Shown here in pieces: positions 44,787-55,000 of a stretch of DNA of 64,000 nucleotides. How positions within the stretch are numbered: the stretch's first letter is position 1; each line of letters opens with the position of its first letter. Under the pieces are notes generated by a model. The model searched no databases. It worked only from the letters and a program-made list of their open reading frames with translations, and had not been told where the DNA came from. The stretch spans positions 2,170,001 through 2,234,000 of the forward strand of contig NZ_CP043474.1 of NCBI RefSeq assembly GCF_008329645.1, given 5' to 3'. The translations under genes and the position numbers were made by a program. This DNA comes from Mycolicibacterium grossiae. Lineage in GTDB: Bacteria > Actinomycetota > Actinomycetes > Mycobacteriales > Mycobacteriaceae.

Positions 44787-47700
44787 TCCACCCACCAGCG
44801 CACGTGGACCCGCTTGCCGTGTTCGGCGATGGCCTTCTCCAGGTCGGCCGTCAGGCCCGGGATATCGGCGGTGTTTCGGAGTGTGACGTCACCCTTGGCC
44901 GTCCGCGGTGTGGTGCGGGGCGGGGTCACGGGCTGGTCGTCGACCACCCAGGCGACCAGTTTGTTCTCGACGGAGGTGAGTTCGTCGCTGAGTGAGCGGC
45001 CGGGCACCGAGATCGCCTCATGCAGGGCCTTTTCGATGGCGCGGGCGTTGTCGCCGGTGGCATCGGCCCGCTCGACACCCTGATGCAGCTTCTCAACGAG
45101 CTTCCACTTGAAGTTGCGCAGCGCTGCCGTGTCGCGTGCAGCGTCGTTACGGATCTGCCCCGCCGTCTCGGCCGCCACCGGCAAAGCTGCGGCGGCTGTC
45201 TTGTTGATCACCGGCACGGTGCCTGACGTGGCGTGCAGCTGTTCCATGAGCGTGCGCAGGGCCGCGGCGGCGCTGAGGCGGTCACCGCCACCGGCGGTCA
45301 TCCCCAACTGCGCATACCGGCTTTCCAGCTCATCGATGAGGTAGGCCAGCTGGCTGGTGCTTTCGGTGGCCTTGGCGCGAACCTGGGTGGCGAAGTCGGC
45401 GGCGTTGGCCCCGGTCAGATAGGTGCGGGGCGTGGTGTAGCCGAACAGCTTTGACGCCGTGGTCCGGGCGTCGTCCCAGGCCCGCTGCTCAGGCAACTCC
45501 TCGGCCCGCAGTTCGATATTGGGTCGTAGCCGGCCCAGCGCGGGCGGCGTCATCGCTTGCCCGGCCTCGAACCACGCCCGCTTGCGCAGCAGGGCCCAGG
45601 CGCTGATCACCAGGTCCCGCGCCTCGGGGCTTAGCCCCCACGCCGGGGTGAGCCCGTCGATGTGCTGCTGCAGCCCGCCGATGGTCACGGGGTCGGCGGC
45701 GTGGGCGGCACGGTCGAGTTCGCCGGCCCAATACGCGAACGACTCCTCGCCGAACAGGTAGTGGTCCTCGGTCGCCTTGCCGAGACCCAACGGGGCAGCG
45801 ACGCGGCGGACGGCTTTCCGGTCGGCGCCCGGATTGGTGGGGACGCGGCCATCGCGGTGGGCGGAGGCCTGCTCCACGTAGTCGCGGACGGTTTCGTAGT
45901 TGCGTGCGGTGACCTCTTCGTCGCCAGGGTCGAAGGCGGGGTGGCGCGGGTAGGTCGCCGCGAAGGCCTGGTCGACGAGTTTCAGGAGCGCGTCTTCGAG
46001 GCTGGCTGCCGGCGGCATCGCCGGGCTGAAATCGCGGGACAGCGAAGTCAGGACGTCGAATTGGGTTGACTCGTCGGTGATGCGCTTCGGATCGTGTGGT
46101 TCGGTGCCGTAGGCCTGCTTGAGCACATTTTCGATGCTGGTCCGGGTACCGCTGAGCAGGTTTTCCAGGATGCCGCGGGCCTGGGCGCGGTCGGTCGCCG
46201 GGAGGTGGTCGGAGTTCTCCTCCCAGCGGTCGCCGCTGCCGGTGAACAGCCAGTCGAGTTTGACCAGCAGCGCCAGATCCTCCATTGCGGATTCGGTGAA
46301 GAACCGTGGCAGCCACACCAGGGTGTTGCGGTCACCGTGGGACAGCAGCCGGTCGATGCGGCTCACGTCGTCGGCGCTGGTGAAACCGGCCTCATCGAAG
46401 GGATAGTCGACGACGACCCGCCAGGTGCCCGGCCGGTGATCGAAGGTCTGCTCGGGCAGCGAGCTGGCGTCACGGACGTTGCCGAACACGATGTCGACTT
46501 CGCGGCGCGATCCGCGCCAGATGACGGTCCGGCTAGCGGCACCGCTCAAATCGTCCTGCCCTGACACGCCGAGCGCCTTATGGATGAGCCGACGCAGTAG
46601 AACACGCCGCCGTCCCGAATTATCTTCACCACGAACACGTTCCAGGATCGATTGGTAGTCGACGTCGGCGAGCTGCACCCGGATAACGGGGTTGGCGGCA
46701 TCGGAGACGTTGATCTCCGGCACTTCCTTGGATGACCAATCCCGGACGATGGCGAGCACGGTGCGGGCCTCACCGCCGGCCATCCGCGATTTGATCGAAC
46801 CGTGGTTGAGTGCCGCGAGCCGGGCTGCGGTGATATCGCGTAGCGCGGGGACCTTCGGGGCGATCGCCGACAGCAGCAGGGTCTTGGCAACCCGCTCCTG
46901 CCCGCGGAAACCGGCCGGCACCGACGTTGGGTCGGTGTTGAGTTGCTCCCTGCTCACCGAATGCTTCTCCAGCAGCGCGGGCAGTAGCCGGTTCTTGTAC
47001 AGATCGTTGGCGGACTTGAACATGGCGCCGGCGTGCCCATCGATGGGGTCACCGCCGTCGACGATGTAGTCGTAGGAGTCACCGACCGGAATCAGATCCT
47101 CGACGGTCAGGGTGTCGCGGCGGTCGACGAGCATGCGCTGCATCACCTTGAGCGCGGTCCGTTCCCGCTGCATCACCGAGGACAGGTTGCGCAGGGTGGA
47201 CACCAGCGCCGGGGAGAACGGATAGGTGAGCCGGAAGTCTTGAGCAGAGGCCCCGCGATGGTGTTCATCGGTGTTCAGGCTGTCCTGCAACACATCCCAG
47301 ACGTCCTTCGAGCGGGTGAGGTTGGCGAACGCCTCATCGAGGATCGCGCGGGCGGCCTCGTCCTTCGGTTTGAGCAGCCGGGCGTGCGCGACCTCGGCGA
47401 GGTTGTCATCACCGAGTTGGATCTCCCGGAAGCGGCCCTGCTGGTATTGGAAGGCCCGGTCGAGGGCTTCCTGCTCGGCCCCGGAGGCTCCGGCGTCGGC
47501 GAACCACTTGCGCAGATCCATCTGCCGGGAGATGAAGGAGATCAGCGGGACGGCGCGGTTGCGTCCGGAGGATTCGACCAGCTTGGTGATCTTCTGGGAT
47601 TCGCGGGCGAAGAACTCGGTGTCGCGGACCGAGAACGCCAGCCACAGCACCAGCTCATCGAGGAACAGCACCACCCCGTCGTAGCCGAGGGACTTGGCGT

Positions 47701-48451
47701 GTTCGGTGATGACGACCAGTCCCCGGTCCAGGTCGACATAATCGGCGGTCTCGGTGAAGGACTTGAAGTAGCCGTTGACCAGTGCGGACACCAGCTCGCG
47801 GCGTTCGCTGTCCTCGGCCGATGCCTGGCGGGCCGCTTGGTAGCGCGGCAGATCCCAGGCACCGTCGACCAGATTGCCCCAACCCCCGCCGCCACCGGAG
47901 CCGCCGCCGAGCCCGGCGAGAAACTCCTCATCACCCATGCGGTCCCGGAGGTTTTCGGCGTCGGCGAGCAGGCTGTCGGAGAGGTGTACTGCGGGAAGCG
48001 GTGCGTCGGGGTGCAGCCGGGTGATCTGGTCGACGTAGCCGCGGAGGACGGCCTGTTCCAGGCTCTTGGCGCCGAGCAGGTGGTAGGTGAGCCGCAGGAT
48101 CTTCTTACCGGACAGTTCCCCGTCGTACCGGCCGGTGAGGTCCCGGAACTTGGTGCTGCGGATCGCGGGGTGGTTGCCGAGCAACGCGTACAGCACGGCC
48201 ATGAAGTGGCTCTTACCGGAGCCGAATGATCCAGTGAGATAGGCAGCCCGGGAGGTGTTCTTGTTCAATGCGTCGGCGACGAGATCGATGGCCGCGGTGA
48301 AGTTGTCGCGCAGCGATTCGGTGATGACGTACTCGTCCAGGGTGGCCTGGATGTGGGCTTCGTCGTTGGTGCTGTCGGTGAGGCGCAGCACGTAGTCGTC
48401 GCTGCCGACGCGTTCGGGAATGGTGATGACGTCGCGGAGCAGTGTGGTCAT
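44783..48451 (-). CDS. pglY: PglY (BrxC-like), large P-loop ATPase of type 2 BREX
   Basis: 1222 residues from the ATG at 48451, which overlaps the pglX stop. N-terminal P-loop 'LTGSFGSGKSHF' (GSFGSGKS at 74-81) and Walker B 'VVLFLDELVLWLA' near residue 260, in the DUF499/BrxC-type ATPase arrangement. The rest is a long helical scaffold without recognised catalytic motifs. PglY/BrxC proteins are thought to assemble on DNA and couple the methyltransferase to PglZ. The true start was set by the overlap; 15 extra codons upstream lie inside pglX. Confidence 0.92.
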   Translation of the reverse strand: MTTLLRDVITIPERVGSDDYVLRLTDSTNDEAHIQATLDEYVITESLRDNFTAAIDLVADALNKNTSRAAYLTGSFGSGKSHFMAVLYALLGNHPAIRSTKFRDLTGRYDGELSGKKILRLTYHLLGAKSLEQAVLRGYVDQITRLHPDAPLPAVHLSDSLLADAENLRDRMGDEEFLAGLGGGSGGGGGWGNLVDGAWDLPRYQAARQASAEDSERRELVSALVNGYFKSFTETADYVDLDRGLVVITEHAKSLGYDGVVLFLDELVLWLAFSVRDTEFFARESQKITKLVESSGRNRAVPLISFISRQMDLRKWFADAGASGAEQEALDRAFQYQQGRFREIQLGDDNLAEVAHARLLKPKDEAARAILDEAFANLTRSKDVWDVLQDSLNTDEHHRGASAQDFRLTYPFSPALVSTLRNLSSVMQRERTALKVMQRMLVDRRDTLTVEDLIPVGDSYDYIVDGGDPIDGHAGAMFKSANDLYKNRLLPALLEKHSVSREQLNTDPTSVPAGFRGQERVAKTLLLSAIAPKVPALRDITAARLAALNHGSIKSRMAGGEARTVLAIVRDWSSKEVPEINVSDAANPVIRVQLADVDYQSILERVRGEDNSGRRRVLLRRLIHKALGVSGQDDLSGAASRTVIWRGSRREVDIVFGNVRDASSLPEQTFDHRPGTWRVVVDYPFDEAGFTSADDVSRIDRLLSHGDRNTLVWLPRFFTESAMEDLALLVKLDWLFTGSGDRWEENSDHLPATDRAQARGILENLLSGTRTSIENVLKQAYGTEPHDPKRITDESTQFDVLTSLSRDFSPAMPPAASLEDALLKLVDQAFAATYPRHPAFDPGDEEVTARNYETVRDYVEQASAHRDGRVPTNPGADRKAVRRVAAPLGLGKATEDHYLFGEESFAYWAGELDRAAHAADPVTIGGLQQHIDGLTPAWGLSPEARDLVISAWALLRKRAWFEAGQAMTPPALGRLRPNIELRAEELPEQRAWDDARTTASKLFGYTTPRTYLTGANAADFATQVRAKATESTSQLAYLIDELESRYAQLGMTAGGGDRLSAAAALRTLMEQLHATSGTVPVINKTAAAALPVAAETAGQIRNDAARDTAALRNFKWKLVEKLHQGVERADATGDNARAIEKALHEAISVPGRSLSDELTSVENKLVAWVVDDQPVTPPRTTPRTAKGDVTLRNTADIPGLTADLEKAIAEHGKRVHVRWWVE

Positions 48452-51400
48452 GACGTCTTCCTGGTGCGTGGTTTGCGGGTGGGTTCGGGGCGCCACGCGG
48501 TGAGTTCGGTGACGGTGAGGTGATTTTCGGCGAGGCGGGTGGTGAGTTCATCGGCGATGGTGTCGGCGACGGACTCGCCGTACTCCGGGTCGATCTCGTT
48601 GTGCCACTGCTGCACCCAGGGCAGCAGTTCGTGTAGGCCGGCGAGCATGGGGATGAGTTTGGGGGTGTCCCAGCCTTCTTCGATGCGTTGGCTGATCAGC
48701 CCGGCCAGCGCCAAGGCTTGGTCGGCGTGGTCCCAGCCGGCCCAGCCGAGCAATTCGGTGGTGTCGGAGTCACGTCCGGCGCCGGGGTAGGAGACGAAGC
48801 GTTCCTTGGGGACGTCGAGCTTGCCCCGATGTGACCAGTACGAGGCTTTGGCGAAGTCGGCGGGCTTGTACTTCGGCGGGACCGGAATGGGAGCTTCGAG
48901 TTTCTCGCCGCGGTCCTCGCGGCGCTGCAGCTCCCAAGTTTGCCCCCACACTGCCCGCTTCTCGAGCCCCGCGGGCTTGTATCGGTGGGCGGACAGGAAG
49001 GGAACCGATTCGTCGGCAAGCAGTTTCGCGAGCGCCGTTCCGGTGGCGATGTTGTCATCGCCTGCCCACAGTTGCAGCACGTTACGGAAGTCGTCGTTGC
49101 GGTCGAGCACATCGGCGAGCTGGGCGACCGACATGGGGGTGGGTCGGCCGTCGCGGTCAAACCACAACGACTTGTCTTCAACGCGGTCGAGCAGCCAATC
49201 TCGAAGCGCGGACTGCACTTGCTTATCCCACGGCTCGACAGCCCAGCGCCGCTTGTACTCGGGGCGCTCCAAGAGTCGAATGTGCGGATTCGACTCGATG
49301 GCGTCCAGGCGCCGCTGCATAAATGCTTGGTAGTCGGCGGGCAGGTGGTTGGGGATCTCGGTGATCGGCGTCGACGAGTGTCGATCGAACCAGGCGGTTT
49401 CCTCGCCGTCCTTCATTCTTCGGGCAAGAGCGATCTCGAAAGTTCTCTGCCCGAGGGCGATTTCGGGAACATCGCCTGCGTAGGTGAGGTCATCTTCGAT
49501 CAGGCCGTAGATGCGATAGTAGTCCCAGTCGAGTTCTTCTTGCTGGGCGATCATCAGGCGACGAAGGCGTTCGTATTCAGTCTGAGCGGCCGACAATACG
49601 GATACCGAGGGGAGCTCGTTCGACGCGACATTCCGCGGGGTCTGCCGTGTCAGAGCCTGCGCGAGGTCATCGAGCGTCTTGGGACGCTCGATCGGTGTGG
49701 CCGTCGGTAATGGGAAGTCTTTGAGTGTTGTACCCGTGTACTCATAGAAGTTCTCCCAGGCATCGAGAGTGGTCCTAGCACCCGAGGTATCGACCGTGCT
49801 GCCCTTGTTGTGGCTGTTCTGCTTGAGCCAGAAGCACGCCACCGACGAGTTCAGCACCCCGAGCAGCCGCAGATGATCCTCGACCGACGCGCCCTCGGGC
49901 AGCTTGATCACCGGCGCGGACTGCTTGAAAACCTTGCCCCCGCGGTCCAGCACGAAGTGGTTGTGGGTCGCGACGAAGGCGAAGGTGATGGAGAGGGGTG
50001 AAAGGCCCTTGTCCGCCGGAAGCTGATGCCACTCGTACCAGGGTCTCCCGTCAGAAAAATAGGTACCGCCACCGAAAGTCGCTCGTTGTCCGAGTTCTGT
50101 GCGAAATGACCAGAGCCTTCTCTCATCGGCTGGAAATGCTGCGAGTTCGCGAAGGGCATGAGCTTTGTCGTAGGGGAAGAACGCACGGTTCTGTGGTGAG
50201 GTTGCGAAGTCTCGGACTTCGTCGCCCTGGACTAACGCGGGATACGATGCCGTGTCGAATCTTCCGCTTTCGAAAATGTCAATCGGTAAAGTGAGAGCGT
50301 CATCTGCGCCCATAACCCCGAAGAAGCCGATTCGCGACACCAACGCGTTCAGGGATCCCGCGCTGGCCGTCGAGATTGCTTCGCCGAGTTCAACAGCACC
50401 ACCACCAGAGAGGCTCCAGGGATGCTGCGACAGGGTGGAACGGTCCAGGTCAGCAACGCTGATGTACGTGTCCTCGTAGCCCTGGTCATTGATGTGTTGG
50501 GTGATCGCCGTCCACACAAGACCCTTAGCGGCCTCTGCAGGCCGGCCAGGTTCGCCCCGGATCCCAAGCACGGCCCGGATGGCGTCAGTTGTCGGCCGTT
50601 GATTGCGGCCAATGATGATTGTGGTCGGGGTTCCGTGCCCCGGAATGTATGCGCCCGAGGTGTCTATCACCGTCCGCAAATTGACAGTGGGTAAGAATTC
50701 CTCGATGAGCTTCGAGCCAAACTCTCGCTTCATGAACGCATTTGATGTGATCTGTCCGACCCATCCGGTAGCACGGTCGTTCGAGCGGGGACGTGCCAAT
50801 CGGAAGAATAGCTCCATGAACGGAACAGTTAGCGCGTACTTGCGGTGCGGCGTCTTGTAGAGCTGCCGGTAGGTCGCGTTCAGCGCAGCGTCCTTGACCG
50901 TGATGTATGGCGGATTACCTACCACCACATCGTGTTCCCGTTGCAGGATCTCGGTCAGCGCGTCGGCATCTTCGGTGGTGTCGGCACGCACCGAGGGTCC
51001 ACTCGCGAGCAGATCGTCCGGCAGCAGTTGTTGATTCGCGCCCCAGAGCAGGCTATCGCCGGCGGCGAGGTGCGGGTTGTAGGCGATTCGCTGTTCGAGG
51101 CTGGTATCGCCGGCAGCTTGCAGCGCGGCGACGAGGAGTCGGAAGCGGGCGATTGCCACGGCGAACGGGTTGATGTCGACGCCGTAGATACCGTCGAGTG
51201 CCTTCTCCACGAGTTCACGCGGGCCAAGTGCAGGCGCGTGGCGCTGCCACTGCTCGTGCAGGCGGTGGAAGGCGCCGAGCAGGAAGTGCCCCGAGCCGCA
51301 CGTCGGATCGACGACGGTGAACCCTTCCAGCGACCGGTCGGCGAGGGCGGGTTCCATCGTCTGATCAAGAATGAATTCTTCGACGAATTCTGGGGTTTGG

Positions 51401-52017
51401 AGCAAGGCATAGGTCTTCTTGGCGTGCTCGGACAGATCCTGGTAGAGGTCGCCGAGGAAGCGGGTGTCCATGCCGGCGAACGAGAACATCGGTGCGCCCT
51501 CGCCGTCCTGCTGCCACCAGAACTCCAGTAGCTTGCGCGCGGCATCACCGGAGGGTGCGACCAGGTGTATGGGGGAGAACCGGTCCACCAGGCCCGCGGT
51601 GGCGGGAAACTTGGTGAAGTGGCTGCTGATCTGCGTGAGCCATTCCCGGTCGGTGTCTTCGGGGTGGGCTTGGAAGTAGGCACGGCGCGCATCGAGCGCG
51701 TGAGCCCGTTCGTCGGCGTCGGCGCCGGAGATCCAGCGCGGTGTTACCAGCGCGTTGTCCTCGCAGTAGCGAGCGAACACCGTCAACAGCACCCACGCCA
51801 CGGCGGCCTGGGTCACCCGGTCATTGCGCCATTCCGGCCACGCCGCCGCGGTCCGGTTCGCCGCGGCTGCCTTCTCGTAGTCGCGCTTCCAAGCGTCGAA
51901 CACGCCGTCTTGTCGGGAATCCGGGTCGTCGCCGTCGACCCGAGCCCGTAGATCGGCCTCCAGGTTCAGCATCAACCGGCGCAGTGCCGCCACCACATTC
52001 GATGGAGCCGAGGCCAT
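48448..52017 (-). CDS. pglX: PglX, BREX adenine-specific DNA methyltransferase
   Basis: 1189 residues. SAM-binding motif I 'VVDPTCGSGHFLLGAFHRL' near 236-254, and catalytic 'DVVVGNPPYITVKD' near 365-378, an N6-adenine methyltransferase order. The long C-terminal half holds target recognition. PglX marks host DNA at an asymmetric site and is also needed for phage restriction. By eye, the stretch from about 49400 to 50870 is less GC-rich than both ends, suggesting that the recognition region was replaced. Start ATG at 52017 shares a base with the pglW stop; a GTG at 52020 is possible. Confidence 0.94.
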   Translation of the reverse strand: MASAPSNVVAALRRLMLNLEADLRARVDGDDPDSRQDGVFDAWKRDYEKAAAANRTAAAWPEWRNDRVTQAAVAWVLLTVFARYCEDNALVTPRWISGADADERAHALDARRAYFQAHPEDTDREWLTQISSHFTKFPATAGLVDRFSPIHLVAPSGDAARKLLEFWWQQDGEGAPMFSFAGMDTRFLGDLYQDLSEHAKKTYALLQTPEFVEEFILDQTMEPALADRSLEGFTVVDPTCGSGHFLLGAFHRLHEQWQRHAPALGPRELVEKALDGIYGVDINPFAVAIARFRLLVAALQAAGDTSLEQRIAYNPHLAAGDSLLWGANQQLLPDDLLASGPSVRADTTEDADALTEILQREHDVVVGNPPYITVKDAALNATYRQLYKTPHRKYALTVPFMELFFRLARPRSNDRATGWVGQITSNAFMKREFGSKLIEEFLPTVNLRTVIDTSGAYIPGHGTPTTIIIGRNQRPTTDAIRAVLGIRGEPGRPAEAAKGLVWTAITQHINDQGYEDTYISVADLDRSTLSQHPWSLSGGGAVELGEAISTASAGSLNALVSRIGFFGVMGADDALTLPIDIFESGRFDTASYPALVQGDEVRDFATSPQNRAFFPYDKAHALRELAAFPADERRLWSFRTELGQRATFGGGTYFSDGRPWYEWHQLPADKGLSPLSITFAFVATHNHFVLDRGGKVFKQSAPVIKLPEGASVEDHLRLLGVLNSSVACFWLKQNSHNKGSTVDTSGARTTLDAWENFYEYTGTTLKDFPLPTATPIERPKTLDDLAQALTRQTPRNVASNELPSVSVLSAAQTEYERLRRLMIAQQEELDWDYYRIYGLIEDDLTYAGDVPEIALGQRTFEIALARRMKDGEETAWFDRHSSTPITEIPNHLPADYQAFMQRRLDAIESNPHIRLLERPEYKRRWAVEPWDKQVQSALRDWLLDRVEDKSLWFDRDGRPTPMSVAQLADVLDRNDDFRNVLQLWAGDDNIATGTALAKLLADESVPFLSAHRYKPAGLEKRAVWGQTWELQRREDRGEKLEAPIPVPPKYKPADFAKASYWSHRGKLDVPKERFVSYPGAGRDSDTTELLGWAGWDHADQALALAGLISQRIEEGWDTPKLIPMLAGLHELLPWVQQWHNEIDPEYGESVADTIADELTTRLAENHLTVTELTAWRPEPTRKPRTRKTS

Positions 52018-55000
52018 CACCGATCTCCCTCATCATCACGCGCCGGCACCAGGTCCGGAGTCTGCTTCCACACCACGAACTGCCCACCCGGCGATCCCAA
52101 CTGAATGGGTTTACGATCCACCAACGCGCCGAGCTGTCCACGCAGCTGCGGCAAAATCACCCACACCGGTCGACGCCGCGGTGCGGCGAGGTCGCTCAAC
52201 TTGGCCAACACGTCCAGATGGCCGTAGCGGGCCAGCGGCGACACCTCGGTGAGGATCAGCGGCTCGTCGCGCGCATCGCCGTCGAAGACGTTCGCCTCCA
52301 AATCTTTGCGCAGCTGCGGCACCACCCGGTCGATCACCGCACGCAGGCCACGCGCATCCATCGGCGTCGCATCCGCCGCATCGGCACCGCGCACCAGATC
52401 CCACGAAATCCCCTGCTGTTCAGCAAGAGTGCGCATGGCCTCGATCAGGCGCGCCGTGACGTCGACCAACTCCCCGCCGAACGCTCCGGCGAGTTCAGCG
52501 GCGACACGCTCATGCTGGCCGGGTCGGTCCGCGGGAATGTGAACCCCCACGGCCAGGAAGCCGTGCTCGGCGATGCTACGGCGCAACACCGCCTGCTGAT
52601 CGACACCATGATCCGTCTCATCGGACACCGCGGTCGTTGCCGTAGGAACCGCGGTCGGCTTCCGGGTGTGCAGCGTCGTCGCACTCGGCGGCTTGGCATC
52701 CCGGAAGCGATACGCGCCCGTGCCGGCGTCCCATTCCAGATTGAGCGTCGTTTGGGCCAGATAGGTATCTAGGTGCGGCGGGGCAGGTACCCGATCCAGT
52801 TCGGGAAAGCGGGCGCTGACTCGGCTGCGGATCTGCGAGGGGGACAACGACTCCGACTGCGCCAAACCGGTCAGCGCCGTTTGGATTGCGGCGGCCGGAG
52901 CGATATCACGGTTATGCAGTTCGCCGCGTCCCGACACTGCGGCATGCTTGGAGATGGCGGCCGCCAGTCGGATCAATCGGCTCTCACCCGGGAGCGCCGT
53001 GCGGGCGTCGGCATCGTCGTTGACGGCGCGATACCCGGCTTGGAAGGCGGCACCGAGTTCGCGCGCCGCGGTCGACGGCGGGATGATGACGTTGAGATCC
53101 GAGCTGACCATCTCGTCGGCGCGCTTTGCCGCGGACTCGGCGGCGGCGATCAGCAGTTCGTCGGTGGCGAGCAGCGCCAGCCGTCGGCCGTGCCGGCGTC
53201 GCACAAAGTCCTTGTTGCCGGTGGCGTTTTCGTGCTCGCTGACACGTTCCAGGGCCACCCGCAGCAGTCCGCCGGCGGTGCGGTCGGCCTGGGCCTGGTG
53301 GTAGAGATCGGGGGAGGGCACCGCGGCCTCGGGCAGGCGGGCCCGAATCTCGGCGGTGAGCGTGTCGATGGCCGCGACACCCCCGAAGTCGGAGAGCACC
53401 TGGCGGGTGATGTCACCGATCGCGTCGAGCAGGTCGCGGGTGTCCTGTCGCTGCGCCCAATCGTCCTGCAGCTCCTTGAGCAGTTGTGGCCCGCGTTGGG
53501 AGGCCTTGTCCAGGGCGGTGGCCAGTTCCGTGCTGCTGGCGAAGGCATCGAGCCCGGGCGTCACACCCAGGAGAAGCTCGGCGGCGTCCTTGCGGGTCGA
53601 TGACCGTGCCCCCGACACCGCGGACAGCAGCACCGCCACCGCGTCGTCGAGACCCATGAGCGCGTCCCCGGAGGGGTGCTTCTTGTCCTTGCCGAGCCGT
53701 TTGGCCCAGGCCCGGTAGCGGGCGGTAATTTCTTTGCGGGTGTCCTTGGCCTCACGGGCTACCAGCCGGTTCAGCCGGGTCGAGTCCAAGGCCAGCAGCT
53801 CACCGACGGTGGTGACCTGAACGGAGGCGAGCGCGGACACTGCGCGTGCGGTTAGGCCGGCTGCGCCCAGCAGCGTTGCGGCAGTGGCCTTTTCGGCGGC
53901 CGTATCGTCTCCGGCATCGGCCGTCTTCGTGCCCAGCGTGGTGAAGACGGCGCGCCAGGCGCGCAGCATGTCCTCGGCGGTGTCGGGGCGGGCTGCGGCG
54001 TCGCGGGACAGCGCCGTCCGGAAGAAGTCCACCAACGCGGCGGCGATGCTCGACTCGAACATCTCGGGCAGTAGGGTTACGTCGTCGTCGACGGTGGCGG
54101 GGTTGGCGTTCTCGTCGGGCCCGTAGCAGGGGCGCCCGCCCGTCGCCATCTCGAACAGCACGACCGCGGCGCCATAGCGTTCGGCGGCGGTGTCGTATTG
54201 GCGGCGCCCGCCGATGCCGAGGAACGGATCCAGGTATGGCGGGGTGCCGGCCTCGACATTGCGGGCATCGACCCCAGCCATGGAGAAGTCGAACATCGTC
54301 AGATGCGTGTCGGCGCGGGAACTCGACTGGTAGACACCGAGGTTCGAGGGTTTGATATCGCGGTGGGTGACGCCGACCCGCTCCAGCGTCACGACGGCGG
54401 TCAACAGGTCGGTGCCCCAACGCTCCAGCACGTCGATGGACAGCCGGCCGCGGTTGTTGAGTTCCTCGGCCAGGGTGGTGCGTCCGGCGTAGCGCAGCAG
54501 GAGCGCGGTGCGGCCACCGACTTCGAGACGGTCGTACAGCGTGACGATGCGGTCTTCATTCTCCAGTTTGCCGAGCACCTGCGCTTCGGCGTACAGCCGC
54601 TCAGCTGCCTCGGCGTCCTTGGCGACCTTGAGGACGCGTTCGGCGTCACCGACCTGCTTGTCGAGGACGAGGATGCCGACGGCGGTGGACCCGGCACCCA
54701 GCTTCTGCTTGTAGACGAAGCGGCCGTCGAGCACGTCGGCGGGCAGCGCGTCGAGGGGGTCGGTGCCGGTGCCCTCGTTGAAGATCTCTTTGCGGGCCTG
54801 CCCGAGTTCGTCGAGGAAGGTGCCGACATCGGCGATCCGCTCGGCGGGGCTGGGATTGGTGGCGTCGAGCACCAGTTGCCGCAGTTTGGTGCGGATCTGC
54901 GGCATTTCCGCGGCAAGGTCCAGGCCGCGGTCGCGGCGCAGCCGGTCGATGAGTTCGCCGCGTTCGGTGGCCGGCGGTTGGCCGCTGAGGATGTAGAAGG

